Assembly: GCA_043820025.1 (NCBI GenBank)
Contig: JBDRED010000010.1
Span: forward strand, 1-7,129
Direction of reading: 5' to 3'
Source of the DNA: JBDRED01 sp043820025 [NCBI: Elusimicrobiota bacterium]
GTDB taxonomy: Bacteria; RUG730; JBDRED01
Length of the DNA stretch: 7,129 nucleotides
Below are positions 5,843-7,129 of the stretch, in pieces. Under the pieces are notes generated by a model. The model searched no databases, was not told the DNA's origin, and saw only the letters and a list, made by a program, of their open reading frames with translations. The translations under genes and the position numbers were made by a program. Position 1 is the stretch's first letter; each line of letters begins with the position of its first letter.

Positions 5843-6923
5843 AAGACTATATATTGAACAAAGTGTTTTGAATAATAAATATGCGGAAAGGATCATTAGC
5901 AGGTTAGAAATAGATCCGATTATAATTAATCATTATAAAGATCTTAACGCGAATGACAGGCAGTTAAAAGAATCTATTATACTGGCTGAACAGCGTGGAA
6001 GATATCTGAAACCCTGCCCATGCACGCCAAAATATATAGGCTGTAAGTATTATGTTCTTGAGCTGGTAATGGGCTGCGGCTTTGATTGTTCCTATTGTTA
6101 TCTTCAACAGTATCAAAATCAGCCCGGCATGATAGTTTATGTAAATCTCGAAAAAATGTTTGAAGAGTTAAGCGCCAGGTTAGATGAAGACCCAAATGAA
6201 TTGACAAGGATTGGAACAGGCGAATTTACTGATTCGCTTTTCTTGGACGAATACACAGGCCATACTAATGACTTAACTGAATATCTTGCGAATAATCATA
6301 AAAATTATATTATTGAATACAAAACAAAGAGCAATAATATCGCAAATCTTCTTAAGAGTAAGCCTACAGGCAACGAAGTTATCAGCTGGTCATTAAATCC
6401 AAGCCGTATTTCTTTGAGCGATGAAAATGGCGCTCCGGCGCCGGAAGATAGGCTTGAGTCTGCAAAAAAATGTATTCAGCATGGGTATTATATTGGCCTG
6501 CATTTTGATCCAATAATATATTTTAAGGGTTATGAGGATGAGTATAATGATTTAATTGATAAGGTGTATAATTATTTGGATAAGGACAGAATTTTATGGA
6601 TTAGTTTAGGCACATTGCGATTTAACTCTGAGTTAAAATCTATAATGGAATATAGGCATCCCATGAGCAGGATTCATTTTGGAGAAATGATAAAAGGGCT
6701 AGATGGGAAGACGCGGTATTTTAAAGATTTAAGAAAGGAAATGTACAGGGCTATAACAAGTAAAATAAAGGGTTATGATAAAAACGCGTTTATTTACTTT
6801 TGTATGGAAGATAGGGAGATATGGAATGATGTTTTAGGCCTGGATATTAATAATTCTGAAGATGTACATAAACTTTTTTGTAAGAGGCGGAAGGAGTTGA
6901 AAAATAATGAAATGCTGCGCTGA
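5829..6923 (+). CDS. SPL-family (spore photoproduct lyase-like) radical SAM protein
   Basis: This 364-aa protein has the SPL-family N-terminus (KRLYIEQSVL) and the radical SAM cluster motif CGFDCSYCYLQ, with Cys83, Cys87 and Cys90 to bind [4Fe-4S]; the two Tyr of this motif (89, 91), functional in SPL, are present. Later family-type segments are RIGTGEFTDSLFLD (127-140), VISWSLNP (184-191), GYYIGLHFDPII (219-230) and ILWISLGTLRF (255-265). Where Bacillus SPL has its H-donor Cys (Cys141, in a CTSD context) this protein reads GEFTD, Glu132 (alignment by eye), so true spore photoproduct repair is doubtful. Extra Cys63, Cys65 and Cys72 precede the cluster. The start ATG overlaps the ParB-like gene by 14 bp without a strong ribosome binding site, implying translational coupling. 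Family membership is firm; substrate and reaction are unknown, a DNA lesion or modified base being possible. Confidence 0.87.
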   Translation: MKNIKRLYIEQSVLNNKYAERIISRLEIDPIIINHYKDLNANDRQLKESIILAEQRGRYLKPCPCTPKYIGCKYYVLELVMGCGFDCSYCYLQQYQNQPGMIVYVNLEKMFEELSARLDEDPNELTRIGTGEFTDSLFLDEYTGHTNDLTEYLANNHKNYIIEYKTKSNNIANLLKSKPTGNEVISWSLNPSRISLSDENGAPAPEDRLESAKKCIQHGYYIGLHFDPIIYFKGYEDEYNDLIDKVYNYLDKDRILWISLGTLRFNSELKSIMEYRHPMSRIHFGEMIKGLDGKTRYFKDLRKEMYRAITSKIKGYDKNAFIYFCMEDREIWNDVLGLDINNSEDVHKLFCKRRKELKNNEMLR

Positions 6924-6986
6924 GCAGGAATATTTTTAGGAGCGCCGGCATTCGTTACAGCTCAATAATATCTAATAAATTATTAT

Positions 6987-7033
6987 GTTAAAAACCATGA
7001 ATGCGTTTTCTTGCTCTCGTTGTAATTTTTAAC
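6987..7033. repeat. Perfect 8-bp inverted repeat with 31-nt loop
   Basis: GTTAAAAA (6987-6994) and TTTTTAAC (7026-7033) are exact reverse complements. The AT-rich stem and large loop make a weak hairpin. It could help end the upstream operon or be a protein-binding palindrome; chance is a real alternative in AT-rich DNA. Confidence 0.4.
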
Positions 7034-7037
7034 GGAA

Positions 7038-7129
7038 AATATCAGCGCAAAAAAAGCTAAAACTCAAACTCGGCCTCCTTTTGTCGGCCTCAGACATGTG
7101 AGTTTATAAACGCTCTTTTTGCGCATATT
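7038..7129. repeat. About 92-bp imperfect inverted repeat at the right edge
   Basis: The left arm reads AATAT (7038-7042), a CA bulge, then GCGCAAAAAAAGC (7045-7057) and AAACTC (7060-7065, repeated at 7066-7071). The right arm reads GAGTTT (7100-7105), then GCTCTTTTTGCGC (7112-7124) and ATATT (7125-7129). The 13-bp GCGC arms pair with one mismatch. Between the arms lie two copies of CGGCCTC (7071-7077 and 7085-7091), GC-rich against the surroundings. The element ends exactly at the window edge and may extend further. It could be a MITE-like or intergenic repeat, a structured RNA, or a bidirectional terminator between convergent genes. Confidence 0.6.

Larger units (their letters stand above)
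6924..7129. other. Intergenic region with no supported gene
   Basis: The 206 bp after the SPL-like gene carry no tRNA-like fold and no ORF with a ribosome binding site. They hold an AT palindrome (TAATAA-A-TTATTA, 6973-6985) and the two larger inverted repeats listed separately. A perfect 10-bp palindrome, GTTTATAAAC (7102-7111), lies in the right arm of the last one. Confidence 0.6.

Noticed and set aside
1435-6207. Minus-strand open frames inside the + strand genes
   Set aside because: They are antisense to well-supported genes, lack ribosome binding sites and recognisable protein motifs, and are low-complexity shadows.
5829-6923. Genuine spore photoproduct lyase (splB)
   Set aside because: The H-donor Cys position appears to be Glu and no sporulation gene is nearby, so only family-level naming is justified.
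6997-7032. 11-codon + strand ORF with a CSRC motif
   Set aside because: Too short, without a Shine-Dalgarno, and it overlaps the loop of an inverted repeat.
7001-7060. Small + strand ORF encoding a 19-aa hydrophobic-then-basic peptide (MRFLALVVIF...)
   Set aside because: It has no ribosome binding site and runs into the inverted repeat; such an ORF is expected by chance.
7029-7129. Short minus-strand peptides read through the right-edge inverted repeat
   Set aside because: About 20 codons each, with no ribosome binding site and coding entirely within the repeat; a gene entering from the right edge cannot be judged from this window.

Overview
The window is AT-rich bacterial DNA with every convincing gene on the + strand. 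A lipoprotein signal peptide, an OmpA-like segment and a PilZ/transmembrane protein point to a Gram-negative (diderm) cell. The mix of DUF4416, an SPL-family radical SAM protein and poorly characterised surface proteins would suit an uncultivated lineage such as Omnitrophota or a relative. That placement is inference from gene style only; there is no rRNA or other phylogenetic marker here.

Left half (1-4311), cell-surface and glycan theme. The first gene enters from the left edge. Its reading frame is open from base 3 and begins in a 57-bp tandem repeat encoding a Lys/Pro-rich repeat, so the first visible ATG (147) is almost certainly internal. The repeat is followed by a degenerate OmpA-like segment and a C-terminal carbohydrate-binding-like beta-sandwich. 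Next, 14 bp downstream, is a lipoprotein with an Ig-like domain and its own C-terminal beta-sandwich. A clear intrinsic terminator (2338-2370) follows. Then comes a 642-aa protein with an unusual layout: cytoplasmic PilZ domain, one membrane helix, coiled coil, and a large periplasmic alpha/alpha-toroid (glycosidase-like) domain. Together these suggest surface polysaccharide binding or processing, possibly under cyclic-di-GMP control.

Right half (4368-6923), a compact three-gene unit: a DUF4416 protein, a ParB/Srx-superfamily protein with an HTH-like middle region, and a radical SAM protein of the spore-photoproduct-lyase (SPL) family. The spacings are 23 bp and a 14-bp overlap, so the genes are probably co-transcribed and the last pair translationally coupled. 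The SPL-like enzyme keeps the radical SAM cluster motif but seems to have Glu where true SPL has its H-donor Cys, and it carries extra cysteines. The ParB-like protein lacks the acidic residues of the ParB CTPase motifs. These two divergent proteins side by side are the best candidate here for an undescribed system, perhaps nucleic-acid repair or modification.

Right edge (6924-7129): no gene is supported. The stretch holds a perfect 8-bp inverted repeat with a wide loop and a roughly 92-bp imperfect inverted repeat that runs to the last base of the window.
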